A model generated the notes under the pieces. The model saw only the letters and a program-made list of their open reading frames with translations. It was not told the DNA's origin and did no database searches. 64,000 nt of DNA from Echinococcus granulosus. Its lineage: Eukaryota; Platyhelminthes; Cestoda; Cyclophyllidea; Taeniidae. The DNA lies in assembly GCF_000524195.1 (NCBI RefSeq), contig NW_020170442.1:1-64000 (forward strand). Reading direction: 5' to 3'. Position numbers and translations under genes: made by a program. Below, piece after piece: positions 13,707 to 26,100 of this stretch. Position 1 is the first letter of the stretch. Every line of letters starts with the position of its first letter.

Positions 13707-16700
13707 TCAGAAGACTAGAACGAAGAGTTGAACAAATAATCAAACTACTACATGATATGCATAGCATAAGCTTTTTTTTGTTCAATTTCTTTGCTTTCAC
13801 TGATTTCATGAGTCCACACTCAATAACAAACACACTATTCAAGATTGTGGTTCTAACCAAATTGACTGCTTGTTCACCTTATTTTATTTTATAACAGTAA
13901 CCGCGGAATGTTTAATGGGTGGCTGAAAAAAAAGTTACTCCAAAACATACACTTAGATGTCGCCATGCTACTCAGCAAGGGCTCGTATTAAGAATTCACA
14001 AAATACATGTACTTTGAAGCTGACTAAGGGATTCTTTATGTACTTCCCACAGTCATATGCAATGTTAATGTACTTTATGGCCATTGGGACATCAGCCTAC
14101 AAGCAACCATGACTGGTAGCGGCGAAACAGAGTTATTGAGTTGACTGTTAAAGGAAAGTAGTTTGGGTATTTTCTGTTCTACCTGCAACTATTCAAATAA
14201 ATTTCAGATTTGTTCAATTATTTTGAAAGTTGCATCCTACTGTGAAAAGAACCTTCAAGCCTTTTTACTCATTTAACTCGGAGCCCCAAGCCATTAGTTC
14301 GCTACGAATGTTAACGTCATTTCCAAACCCATTAAATAAGTTGATCTACCTACTTAATGTGTTTTTGACCAAAATCCAACCCAGTGCAAGCACCATTAAT
14401 CAGTTTCCACAAAAACTTTACTTGAATTTAGCGTGGTTTTTAAGAACAATTCAGTTAAGTACTTTGACTGTGAGTCATTTTTAGGCGCATTTTGAAAGCT
14501 TCCTTACTTCCCAAATTTCACGTCACCTTAAAGCATATAAGTCTTTGGGTACCGCGCGCAACTTCACGGTGGTTGCAAATATTTCCTTATCACTCGAGAT
14601 GCATACCCATTTTAAACATCTTTGCGGTTATGCTTTGGATTCCAGGGTAGACGTTTTGGTCTTGCGTATAAATTAGAATGTTCCATAAAACTGTTTAGAT
14701 TATCTGCAGAAATTCTCACCCTCAATAATGTATTTAATTACTTTATTTGACTGCATGGTTTTTGACAATTTACTTCCTATTAGTTTTCCATGTGCGTTTT
14801 AAGAGGGGTGAAATCCCCTTCTTAAAGTGGCACCTTTTATCAAACACTACTGTGACACCGCATTGCCAAATTAGCTTTGCAAAGGGCATTCTAAGACTTC
14901 ATTTTTATTTTGAGTAAATCTAACACAGTTCTTGATGCGAACCGCAGTGCTTTGCTCATATCTCCTGTTTCGCCTTCCAAATCGGTTTAGTTATTCGCTA
15001 AACCTACGAACTATGCACATCCAACTTTGTATTTACTTTAATAATCAGCGTGCAACTGGAAGTATCTAGGTAAGTTGGTACCAGATTTGAATTGTCTGGC
15101 CAAAGAAAAGATTAGCTGTCCTAACCTTTTAATGAGGTGAAAACAAATTGACCGCTAGTCTGTCGATGTCTGTAAGCTGAAAAAGGCAAAATCATTTTTA
15201 TTTTGCTTTCTACCTATTAACTCTTCTTGCTTAATAGATGATTCTTGAACAATAATTTATTTGATATGGTTAATTCTGGACATGATATGTCAGTCTATCC
15301 TCCTTTCTGCAGCAAAATACTTTATAACGCCCCATGCTCGTTTGTTTTGGATTGAACCAGCTATATTACATTCCGTGATATTTCATCTTTATAATATCTG
15401 CCACTGAAAATAATAAGTTGAAATAATTGGTAGGTTCTTTGCTAATATGTGTTTGTTTAAATGTACCTTTCGGGTGAGAAGGGAGCAGCTTACGCCAGCC
15501 AGGGGAGGAAACAAACACCGATCCCCTTTAGGCCTTGCTAACCTGCAAAAGCCCATATTACTCATAAAATGAAGATGTTATCCTCCACACACTCCTCTAG
15601 TTCCAAAAGTACGAAGCAGCTAAACCCATCACACTCTCTTCGACGATAAATTAATCAAGTCATGAATCCGGGAATTGCTTTTAAAAATATGTTTAGGTCA
15701 TTTAAAATTGTGTGAGTTTTCTTGACCAATTACCTTCTAGGCTATCACTCACTCCAAAGCACTCTAGTTTATTGACTTCGAGGACAATGCATTCTTAATT
15801 TTTCCTAATTCAAGTAGTCGGGCACTTTGACCTTTCAGGGCAACGCATACATCTCAAACATCTTTAAATACTGCGGGCTCTTTCATAGCGCAAGCAACGT
15901 TTTACTTGGAACATTGAAGAAAGAAGAATTTGCCGTTTCTTACTCACTTGTATTGTTGATCACACACCAGTGTTTTACCACTTTATTGTTATAAAGTCCA
16001 GATTTGTGAAGAAAACTGCTCTATACAGCCTCACAAACCCCGTAAAACTGTTTATTTGAACACTTTATGACCAGCTTAGTTTTTGGACGCCGGGTTCATT
16101 CGACGAGACTTGTATGCAAACATTGCTTCTGCAAGCACAAAAACTTTGTGGGGTCTCAAAAACAGCATACTAGACACAAATTAATTGCATCGTCCAAATG
16201 ACCTTTGCGGAAATAAACGTAAATGTGTGTGCAGGACAGTTAGCATTATGATACAAGTAAACTATGAGATATTAGTCGCCATGGTTGCTTAAGATTTTGC
16301 TACATCTTCTCTTCCTGAACCATTAAAGACCTTTTAATGCTTAAAGCCCGGAGAATTGGTGTTGATCCGGCTGATGGTATCCATATTTACACAGCTTGAA
16401 ACACTACTGCAAAAGTATTCACTACCTTTAATCAAATAGTCTACTGCTAAAGTTGATTGCAAAGGTCCCAGAGGACTTTATAAATGGTTACCATTGCTTC
16501 TCCTTCCGCACCCTGAATGTTCAGAAATTCTACTTTCAGGAGCACTGTAAGCTACGGAATTTATCCGCAAATAACACTATTACTCTATAAATACGCTTCG
16601 TATACAGTAACCGTAAACTGCAGTCTTGCCTTGAAATCATAGCTAATTATTTTGTCTGGGCTGTCAAACTTACTTTTCCCTGTGTGATGTGCACATCTAG

Positions 16701-17869
16701 CGTTTATTTCTACCAACCCATATGTATTTTAATACCAATTAATTCCGTGAAGACTCCGTGTGCAGTTCAACAGTTAACGTTCCTCACTATTTGCCATTGC
16801 TGTCTATTCTATCATCCATCGTGCCCTGACCAGGTGCGTAAATGCACGCTTTCGTAGAGCATTTGGTTGCAGCGGAGAGGTTAGCTGGAGGGGCCCGCAG
16901 CTTGATGAAGTTTATTACCCAACAACAGTTAATCAAATAGACATAGCAGCATTAGTTTCTCTATTTTTCTAAATTACCTGTAACGGTACACAGCTTGGCA
17001 CTTGTAAAAGGGCACATTCAATCAACAAAATTTTATGTTTTCTTCAGATTGTTCCATTTCATAGTATTTTTATCAAAAATGCAACTACAATAAGGTTTCA
17101 TCTTTTTTTCTCTTATTTTGGAATGAATTATCCGGGGAAAAGTTAGCAATAATTACTGATTGGAGATGTTATAATAACCCACTTCATGTTTATCCAACCT
17201 CACTTATTTGCCACCTTCAATGAAAATGACCAGAACTGACTTTGGAATACTCTACTTAAAATCGTGGGAATTGCAGATGGGCATAAAATGGTACTGAATA
17301 CAAAATATAGTCGCTTTGAAAACGTGTGAATCAGAATGGGAAGAAGTGAGTAGCTAAATTTAGAAGAATAAATATGGCTTGCATTGATGTCCCTTTTTAG
17401 TGTCTCGTCCTAATCTAAAAACTCCGAGTCATTCTGACTTTGGCTATGGTAAGTCCAAAGGCGCTGATACTGTCAGTAGGAAAATGAGTGCATGAGTTTG
17501 TGCTACACAGGGTCAAGTTATTTCAGTTCATTGAGAATGGAAAATAAGCGACATTTCCAATGATGGCTGACGCTGACAGGTGCAGCATTATTTTATTTGC
17601 ATATTTAAGCTCACTATCATTTTATTTGCTCACTTGAATCATATTAGGCTAAGTGAAACAAAGTGAACCTATCCATCTTGGCATAACAGTTCAGCGCAAA
17701 ACTACCTTTAGAGTCGAAATCCTATGCCAATTAGCAGTAAAATTACTGCAGCTTTAGAAAAATACCGCCAACTTGTATACAGATATGAGTGGCCAAATAT
17801 GATTATCTGTGGATCTGAATCAGTTGCTAGTCTGTACGACATTACCACATAGGGTCAACATTTGATCAG
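13707..17869. other. Gene-poor AT-rich stretch
   Basis: No supported gene. An open frame at 14,230-14,484 (84 codons) has no recognisable domain and no good splice context; I treat it as chance. Confidence 0.5.
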
Positions 17870-19680
17870 GAGCCAACCAGACGACTGTTTACGCGTGCGA
17901 CTGATATAGGTCGCTTGGTTGCCTTAATCCGCGTTCGCGATCACCTCGTGCTACTGCTTGGTCTGTGTGTGTGTGTCCCATACCCTCTCCGTTTAGAGAG
18001 GTGTCGCTAGACCGGAGTTTTACATTAGTCCTAAGTGGTGTTACGTCTACTCGGCCCTCTCTGGACAGCTGATACCGACGGATTGAAAATGTGACCTGCT
18101 CCTGCGCCTGTTTGTTCATCATCTTAATAAATAGGACAGGACAGTCGCGAACAGGTTCTCCTAGTTATCTGAGGAATGGGATCCAAGGGCAGATACGGTG
18201 TTTAGGTGTCTGAGAAAGAAATCATTGGGAGAATAACATGTTGGGCTGCTGGCTCTTTAGTGTGCCGCAAACGCAGTTGTTTTCGATGTCTTTTTAAGGT
18301 GGCGCTATTAATCATTGTATTGAAATATACTTTCGCCGCTTGTGTACAGATAGATAGGCTCAGGTGTAAACGTTGGCATCGACTATGAATTGGGCTGAGG
18401 TTAACAGTAAACACTCTTCAAGATAGTTTTGCGGGCTTAAAATCGCTACTGTGTAAACCAAACGAATTCCGCTTCCCATTAATGTCTCCGCTAACTGTTA
18501 GAGAATTCAAGTAGAATTGTTCGGACTTGATTAGTATACCAGTGGAAACACCTGTTACATATCGGCAGTCGGCTCTTCCCCCTGACTACAGTAGTATCTA
18601 CTTGAATTTAGCGTAGTAGGGTAGAGAGTCAAAATGAATGATAGCGCATTTACAATGAGTCACAGATATCCTGTCCTCTATGAAGAACGTTTCTGGGATC
18701 GTGTGTTTACTGGAAATTTGATGCCGCAATTGTGGCAGCATTATAGTCGCAGTAGAGACTACCGATTCTACCTTGGGTCACTGAAAAAATCCGAAGACGC
18801 CACTAATTAGCCCAGCAAACTGGCGTTGAAGTCGTGACTACAGTTTTTTCAACTGAGGTCGAGGTATCGAGGATTTCCCGAGGGTTCTTAGATGATCTTC
18901 GGGTTTATTAACAACTTCTGACAGTCTACAATATCCTGATCTATTTTGGGTTAAGAAGCAAAACCTCTGGCTGTAGGATTCATGTGGCTGACGCCAGGAT
19001 ATCTGGTTTGAAATTGACAAAGTGACTCTAGGAGCAGTGACTTGCCCGACACATCACGTTTGCCATCATGATTTGCGGTAGTGGAGTAGCGGTTTGTGGT
19101 CATTGCAAGAGAGCGAAATGCCCTTTCGTTCCTTACACATCGGACTTTGCGAACTAATGCAAGAGTTCGACGACTGCTGCTGACTCTTCATGAAATACTG
19201 CAGGGAACCGTACCTGATTCCAAAGTTGTTTATTAATGCTTGGACAGGGCTCAACGAGTCGAACCAGTAAATGGCCATGTAAGCTGAGTTTGGTCTTGTA
19301 GACTTAGCAGTTTTCAATGAGTGATGCGCCACGGCATAATGCAACACTAAGGCTATGCAGAGAGTTCCAGTTGGCCTTTACAAGCATCATTAGCGGTCGT
19401 AGCCGAGCAGTACTGTGCTTCCTATAGCAAGGTGCACTGGCTTCCTAAACGGTTGTCAAACTGCACACGTAACTAACTTTCCTTGGCTTGCTTATGTTGG
19501 ATGTAAAGTTAGATGGGCGAACTTGCCGTACTCATCCCCGAGGCCAACAGTGTTGAAATGGTGTTACCGATACTGCATGTGTGCCTGACCTTGCTTTCAT
19601 TGCAAAGAAAGAAAGGGGTCCCTTTGGTCTTGCCGTCCTGTTTCTTTGGTTTAGTTTAGACCCCAATTGCAGTTAGAGCT
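17870..19680. other. GC-richer block, probably a decayed mobile element
   Basis: This block differs in composition from the AT-rich DNA on both sides. It contains a (GT)7 tract at 17,963-17,976, a polyadenylation-like aataaa followed by aggacaggacagtcgcgaac near 18,127, and several mid-length minus-strand frames at 18,838-19,020 and 19,066-19,347. None shows motifs of a known transposon protein. An old LTR element or other repeat is the simplest reading; ends and class were not established. Confidence 0.35.
17963..17976. repeat. (GT)n microsatellite
   Basis: Seven GT units read directly inside the GC-richer block. Confidence 0.8.
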
Positions 19681-21722
19681 GCTTTGCGCAGTATTCGCTT
19701 AAACCAATTTATTTGAATGGCTTATAAATTAACAGTATATGATACAACCTAAGCTCTGTTAAAAAATAAACTTACCACAGCACTAAGTTTTGCTGGAAGT
19801 ACTTTCCCACATTTTATTTAAATCATATGTTATGACTCAGCTTTACTAATTGTACTGCGATGAAAGAAGCGATTTCAAACTACCACTATTAGTAACCAAG
19901 GTATATTTAAGATAGGGCACCATTAAGACCTTGAAAGGCTTTTTAGGGTGCCAAAGGTGTCGCCAGTTTTACATTTCCAAAAATAAAGAGGTCAGATGAC
20001 ACGCATTAGAGGCATGTTCTACATTCATGATTTGATTTTTTAGGAATAAGCATGGGTTAATGCTTATTGTCAATGGCAAGAGGACATCATATCTTGTAAA
20101 TAAAATTTTTCCCAACTCCTGGTAAATGCGGATATCTGAAAATAATTCGTGGTTTTATAAACTAAGACGAGCACCTCTACATTAATTTGGAAATTGAGTA
20201 TTCTTTCCAGGTGTTCATTTTTCCACACGAATATTTTATTCCGGCTGATTTTTCTCGTTACACATAGAGAGTACGATTTCTGAAAAGTGGAGATTAATGG
20301 ATGCATAAAGAACTTCCCAAATGAAGTGGCTAAAATTAATTTTACGCAAAATTGAGAAACTAATGTCAAACCACGTGCAGAATGTTGAAACGTGGAAAGG
20401 TCAAGTCAGAGTTGCGACTGGGTTGGACTGAGTTCAGCCATTGGAGAGGAGGTATGCTACACCACTTTTATGGATTTACTTCCTCGCCCTCTCATGTCTA
20501 CCATTAATTCAAATCAGATTAGAACTAACATAACTTCACAAGACTGATTTCTGGAATCGCACCTCATCATTCCATGTCATCAAAGTAACATTAGTTTCAA
20601 GATTGCCCCGCTGTGTGGCACATGGTAATTTTACACATGTTCCTCATTTTCACTATATGCTTAAAATGTAGTTGCAACCATTGATCAGCTGAATGAAAAG
20701 TTGCTTTTGGCCGTGTGTTAAAATAATACAATTTAATAACTAATTAAGCTGATATTTGCTTGGTGATGGATGGTTTTCCGCAGCGCCTTCAGTAATTTAA
20801 TGACCTAATGGTTAATAGACCGTGTATCATAAAATTCATTTTCCATCCAAATAAAGCAACGGCCTTTAAAGGTGGGTAGAATGCAATCATTGTGTTGCTG
20901 CCACTAGTTGGGCAGGGTAAAAAGCATTAAGGATGTAGGACCCTTTTTAGATACAAACAATAGGTCGTGGACATTTCTGAGCAACGGCAGCATTTCTCTA
21001 TCCGTTTCCTTATCGCTACAGGCTTTAATGTTAGTTTAATAAGTGTCCTTAAAAACTGCTATTACTCCCCACTTTTACTCACCCGGAATTCGGAATATTT
21101 ATCCACGATTAGATATTCACATACTTCACACACGGGATGGAACTTACACCTGTATTGATCAGTTCCTCGTCAAAAAGTGGCCAGGTATAGGACAATTAGG
21201 GCGAAGGCAGATATATGAGAAGACTAATGTTGGGTTAATCGTAAAGTTTTATTCCATTTTTTATCAACTAGGTCCATCTATTCCGATAGAGAAGGCACAT
21301 CACAATGGCGTAAAAGCTGTCATGAAAGCATGCATAAAATTCCACAATTTTATTGATAAAACGGGGGTTTACTATAAAATCGTTTGAAACATTTAATTTA
21401 TTAACTGCGTTTGGAGTTAAAACAAATGAACAATAAGGTGTGGTTACCGGCCTTATAAAATGACCAGGGGCTGTGTTACTCATGTATAGATCTGTCCAAA
21501 AGAATTATCTTTTCGAGGATGAAATAATTCGTGTGGTGCTCACTGCATGAAGTATTCAAATGGATTTGAGGCATATGCACCAGTTCTACTGTATAAGTAA
21601 GGCAGGCATTCCCTTTTTCTGCCAGCTGTGATTAATGTAAATTATCACTTGTGGTAATTCGACGGGTTTTAACTAACCTCACTTATTTTAAACCGATTGC
21701 AAAGCTTTATTTGTATATTTAA
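19681..21722. other. Gene-poor stretch
   Basis: Only isolated frames without motif or splice support, for example 20,070-20,369 minus and 21,043-21,387 plus. I cannot assign function to any of them. Confidence 0.5.
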
Positions 21723-22105
21723 ATCTCGGTTTTAGTAATGAGCTACTTAGGACTCCGTCAGTGTACCTTTGTTAGGTGGCCAGAACTCCGGTCCATACCA
21801 GTATCCCCAAACCCCTTCTGTTAGTCCACATATATTTCACACGAACATTATTGTAATACGATGGTGGTTTGTCCCCCCGGTACTGTTGAGGCGCCACTTT
21901 TGTACTTTGAATTAACCCTCCCGCACTTTGCTGGGTGGGCTAGCTTTTCGGGCCATGCCAATAGCCCAGACGCATTCGCTGTGCTGAATATATATTCTAC
22001 CCGAGTATTGTGTCTTCTTTCGTCTTCAGGGAAGTCTCAGGACTCTACATTATGGCTTCTTTCAGCTTCAGAGAAATCTTGGGGAGCCATGCCTCTATCA
22101 GATAC
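21723..22105 (+). repeat. Dispersed repeat family, copies C and D (tandem or interrupted)
   Basis: Copy C begins with tctcggttttagtaatgagc at 21,723 and runs to the ccataccagtatcccc block near 21,810. Copy D, from about 21,900, has the cgggccatgccaatagccc middle block, gaatatatattctacccgag, and the core tcgtcttcagggaagtctca near 22,022. A second, diverged core (ttcagagaaatcttggggag) follows at about 22,066. Either two copies lie head to tail or one was interrupted by an insertion. Confidence 0.7.
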
Positions 22106-23120
22106 CCAATTTGTAAAAGAGTGTTTATGTTAGTATGTAGTAGTGTGATTATAAGTCAGCAGAAGTTAATCAATTTGATTTTACAACATATATTCTTGCC
22201 AAAAGTCCGAAATATTTCTGCGTACACAGGATCAGCCAAAAATTATCTGCTCAACAATTAAAGAGCAAAGACGTCTAACAGAATATTTAAAACCAGAACC
22301 ATTTGAAAAAGCTAATTGCTGAGCTTTCTACGACACCTATGTGAAGATACTTATTACGTAGATACGCGATAACTTCTCCACAGACAGCTTAGATGAGCCT
22401 ACTTTTTACCAAAATGCATCTATCGTGGGACTTGTAGGCATATAGGAAGTTAAGATAAAAACACAGAAGCGCATGTTTCAAAACCCACCTGATAAAATCA
22501 TTTGTGCCTGGTAAATTCTTAAAACGAAAATGAATATATTAGTCCTAAAGAAGGGCATCTTACAAAATAAACAGTGAGGGTCTTCGGTTCATTTATTGTA
22601 CCCAATTTATAATTCAAGAAAGCAGAAATATCTCGAGTACCATTTTTGTTTTAGTTTTTTTGGGTTTACCGACTTTAAGCAACTTAACGATGACTTGATG
22701 AAAATCTATGCATTAAGTAACTCATAAAATTTTTTGTGCTCGTACTTTTGAGTTTTGATAGATGGTCCAGAGATAATCATGTTTAACTCAATCATTAAGC
22801 ATCAATACCCTAAACATATACATATGCACTTTTTTGAATAACAGTTGTAAAAAATTTGAACATAAATGGTTCTTTAATTTCATTGGTTATAATATATGAC
22901 ATTAAAAGTAAAAAAAAATTAAACTAGTCAGATTTGCGCTTCGTATGACTGCTTACTCTGTTCCGCAGTATAAGTAGCAAAAACAACTATCCTGAAATAT
23001 AATTTTCAAGCCTTGCCTGTGATTTTGATTATGTTTGGGGTGGGTGATCCATGGTACTGCACAGGTTCCTGATTTTGTGTTCAAATCATAGGATGTTAAA
23101 AAGAAATTGTTAGCTTTCGA
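22106..23120. other. Upstream region of the kinesin gene
   Basis: AT-rich, no supported exon. It should hold the KIF17 promoter and 5' UTR, but no clear core-promoter element could be singled out. Confidence 0.4.
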
Positions 23121-26100
23121 ATGGTGGTCGAGTCTGTAAAGGTTATCGTTCGGTGTAGGCCGCTAAATAACAGAGAAAAGGCATTGGACTGCAAGGAGGT
23201 CGTAGACATTGATTCCAACCGTGGGCAGTGCTCAATTTCTAATCCTTTACGGTTAAAAGACCCACCCAAAATATTCTTCTTCGATGGAGCCTTTGGCACA
23301 GCATCAACAACCGAACAAATATATGCAGATATTGTTTACCCCTTGGTTGAGGGTGTCACAGAAGGTTATAATGGGACAATATTTGCATATGGGCAAACAG
23401 GCTGTGGTAAAACCTTTACGATGCAAGGCGAATCGGATAACTGTGTAAACAAAGGAATCATATCAAGGTACTCTAATTTGGTCCTTTTGTTTTATTTGTT
23501 TGTGTAGAGATCACATTGGCATAGTTTTAACTTAGTTTGTTTCATGTGTATTAAATGTCTTTGTAATTTGGCATTTTGTCACCATCTTATTGAAGGCCTT
23601 TTGATGGATTGCAGTTGATATTTCGCTTTATATTTTGGTGACTGTTTTAAATAATTATTGAAGTCCCTATTCCAGTGATTGTCTCAATTTAAAATCCTCC
23701 ATTTGCTAAATTTGCGCCTGCGAATTTGTTATTCACTGTGCTCAGAATTACTCCTCTTTTGTTATTTTACTTTAGATCATTTGAACACATATTTGAGACA
23801 ACGGCTGCCAGTTCCGGCTTGAGATATTTGGTGCGTGCCTCGTTTTTGGAAATTTACAACGAAGAATTGCGCGATCTGCTTGGAAAGGAAACAAAAATTA
23901 AATGCGAACTAAAGGAGCATCCAGAAAAGGGCATATTTGTAACTGGTTTATCTATGCACAAAGTAAAATGCGTCGAGGATTGTAAAGTAAGCTATTGTTC
24001 TAATTTTTACAATCATTTAATGTGCACATGCATTTCATATAAGTTGGTACTCTTTGTATAACTTAAGATTATAATGGAGCAAGGTTGGAAGAATCGTCAT
24101 GTGGGTGCCACTTTAATGAATGCAGACAGTAGTCGGTCACATTCCATATTTACTATCTACCTTGAGATGGTAACCTTGGACAAAGCAACCAGTGCAGAGC
24201 ACTTGAGGGCGGGGAAACTTAACCTTGTCGATTTAGCTGGTTCGGAAAGGCAGTCCAAGACGGGTGCCACTGGTGATCGACTGAAGGAGGCCACCAAAAT
24301 CAATCTCAGCCTCTCTGCCCTCGGAAACGTCATTTCAGCCCTAGTTGACGCAAATTCGAGACATGTACCTTACCGGGACAGCAAGCTGACACGGCTTCTT
24401 CAGGTTTGTCCTCCTTCTAACTTAACCTACAGTACAACTCACTGGCCTTCTCATAAGTTGATTATGAAAAAAACTGTCAGCTTGCAACCACAAAATGACT
24501 CCAAACCGCAGTATCTTTTTTTTTGCCAGTTGAGGCGAACGTTTGTAAATTCGTTGTGTATTTTAGGATTCATTGGGAGGCAATACAAAGACCCTGATGA
24601 TTGCGTGTCTCTCGCCAGCAGATAATAATTACGACGAAACGTTAAGCACCCTGCGCTATGCGAATCGTGCCAAAAATATCAAGAACAAACCAGTCATCAA
24701 TGAGGACCCTAAAGATGCGCTTTTGCGTCAATACCAGGAAGAAATTGCTCGGCTCAAGGCTATGCTAGAAGGAAAGATATCTCCTAATCAATTTTCTGGC
24801 AAATCTGTTAAGGTGGAAGTTACTCGTCCTTCCACTCTGGAGCTTGAAGAGTTCTTGAAGGAAAAACGAAAAATTGAAGAGGTAGGTCTATTCTTTTTGC
24901 TCTTTTCTCGTCCATCACACGGTCCCGTTTAATAATAGGGAGTATTGCTACATTGTGGCCAGAACTGACACTTTGCATGATTAGTGTAACACTTTTATCT
25001 TTACTGTTTTAATATGAAACAGACTGAAATCGCTAGATTGACCACGCCTTTTTGTCCCTTTTAAGGATTATGAGAGGCGGTTGCGGGATAAGGAGGTTCT
25101 GTATGTAGCAGAGGCTGCTAATGCAGCGAAACTGCAGGACGAGGTCGCAAAGCTTAAAGAACTCTATGACACGAATCTTCGACGGCTGGAGGAGAAGTAT
25201 AGGACCTACACCACCCAGAGTAACGGTAAGTGGGACTCTTCTCGTAGACACCCATCCCCTCTCTCTTTTTTGTGCTTGAAGTTTGGTTTGAAAGTCTGCT
25301 CCAAAACAGGGTCAATAAATAGTGGACGCACAGCCGTAGCTCCACTGTCGTTACCTGATTTTCGTGCCTCAGAGACCAAGGGGCTCCCAACGCTGCGGCT
25401 TGACAAACTTTCATCTTTCTCTAAGCACTCGTCAGGTTTGCCCCCCCTTTCTTTCTCGTTCAGCGTTGGTTCCCTTCATCCTCTTATGGCATGATTATGT
25501 TCATACATCCTTCATCAAGAAATGACAATTCGACTTTGTTTTTCAATGCCCGCATACGAATTCCGGGCTTTTTGAATGGAATGGAAATCATTGCTATAGG
25601 CATTGCAGCAATATTTATGTTATCTTTCTGGATTGAGGTCCTACCGCAAAGGACAGCTTAATTACTATTCGTGGTGGCCATTCTATTTTTACTTCGGCAA
25701 AAAATATTTTACAGTTCACAAAATTTTACTTCGCTCTTCTCCTTTAAACAATTCGTTTAGTATCAGAATATTGTGCTAATCAATAATGAGCATTTCATTG
25801 TGCTTAGTTTTATTGTCTCTTAATAAGATTTTTAACTTTATGCCTTATTATACTTCCTATTCTGTTGTCTAGCTTCCTTATGCTGTATTTCTTCTTCTGC
25901 CTTTTGCTCACTTTCAAAATAACACCTTATTAGCTCCTTTGGAGTAACTTATTTGTGCATTTCAAGGCATTAAACTAATTCTGTTGCACCTTTACTTTGT
26001 GAGTGCCTTTACTACCTTTAATGCATAGCACACAGCTTTATTGTCGTTTGGTGTTTTTCTACTGTCCACTAGACGCTCGCATAAATACGTGATGGTACGC

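Noticed and set aside
14230..14484. 84-codon frame containing FPNPLNKLIYLL, considered as the missing receptor TM7
   Set aside because: The Asn-Ser before NP and the family's SLAPLN start are absent, and no acceptor gives the required phase 0.
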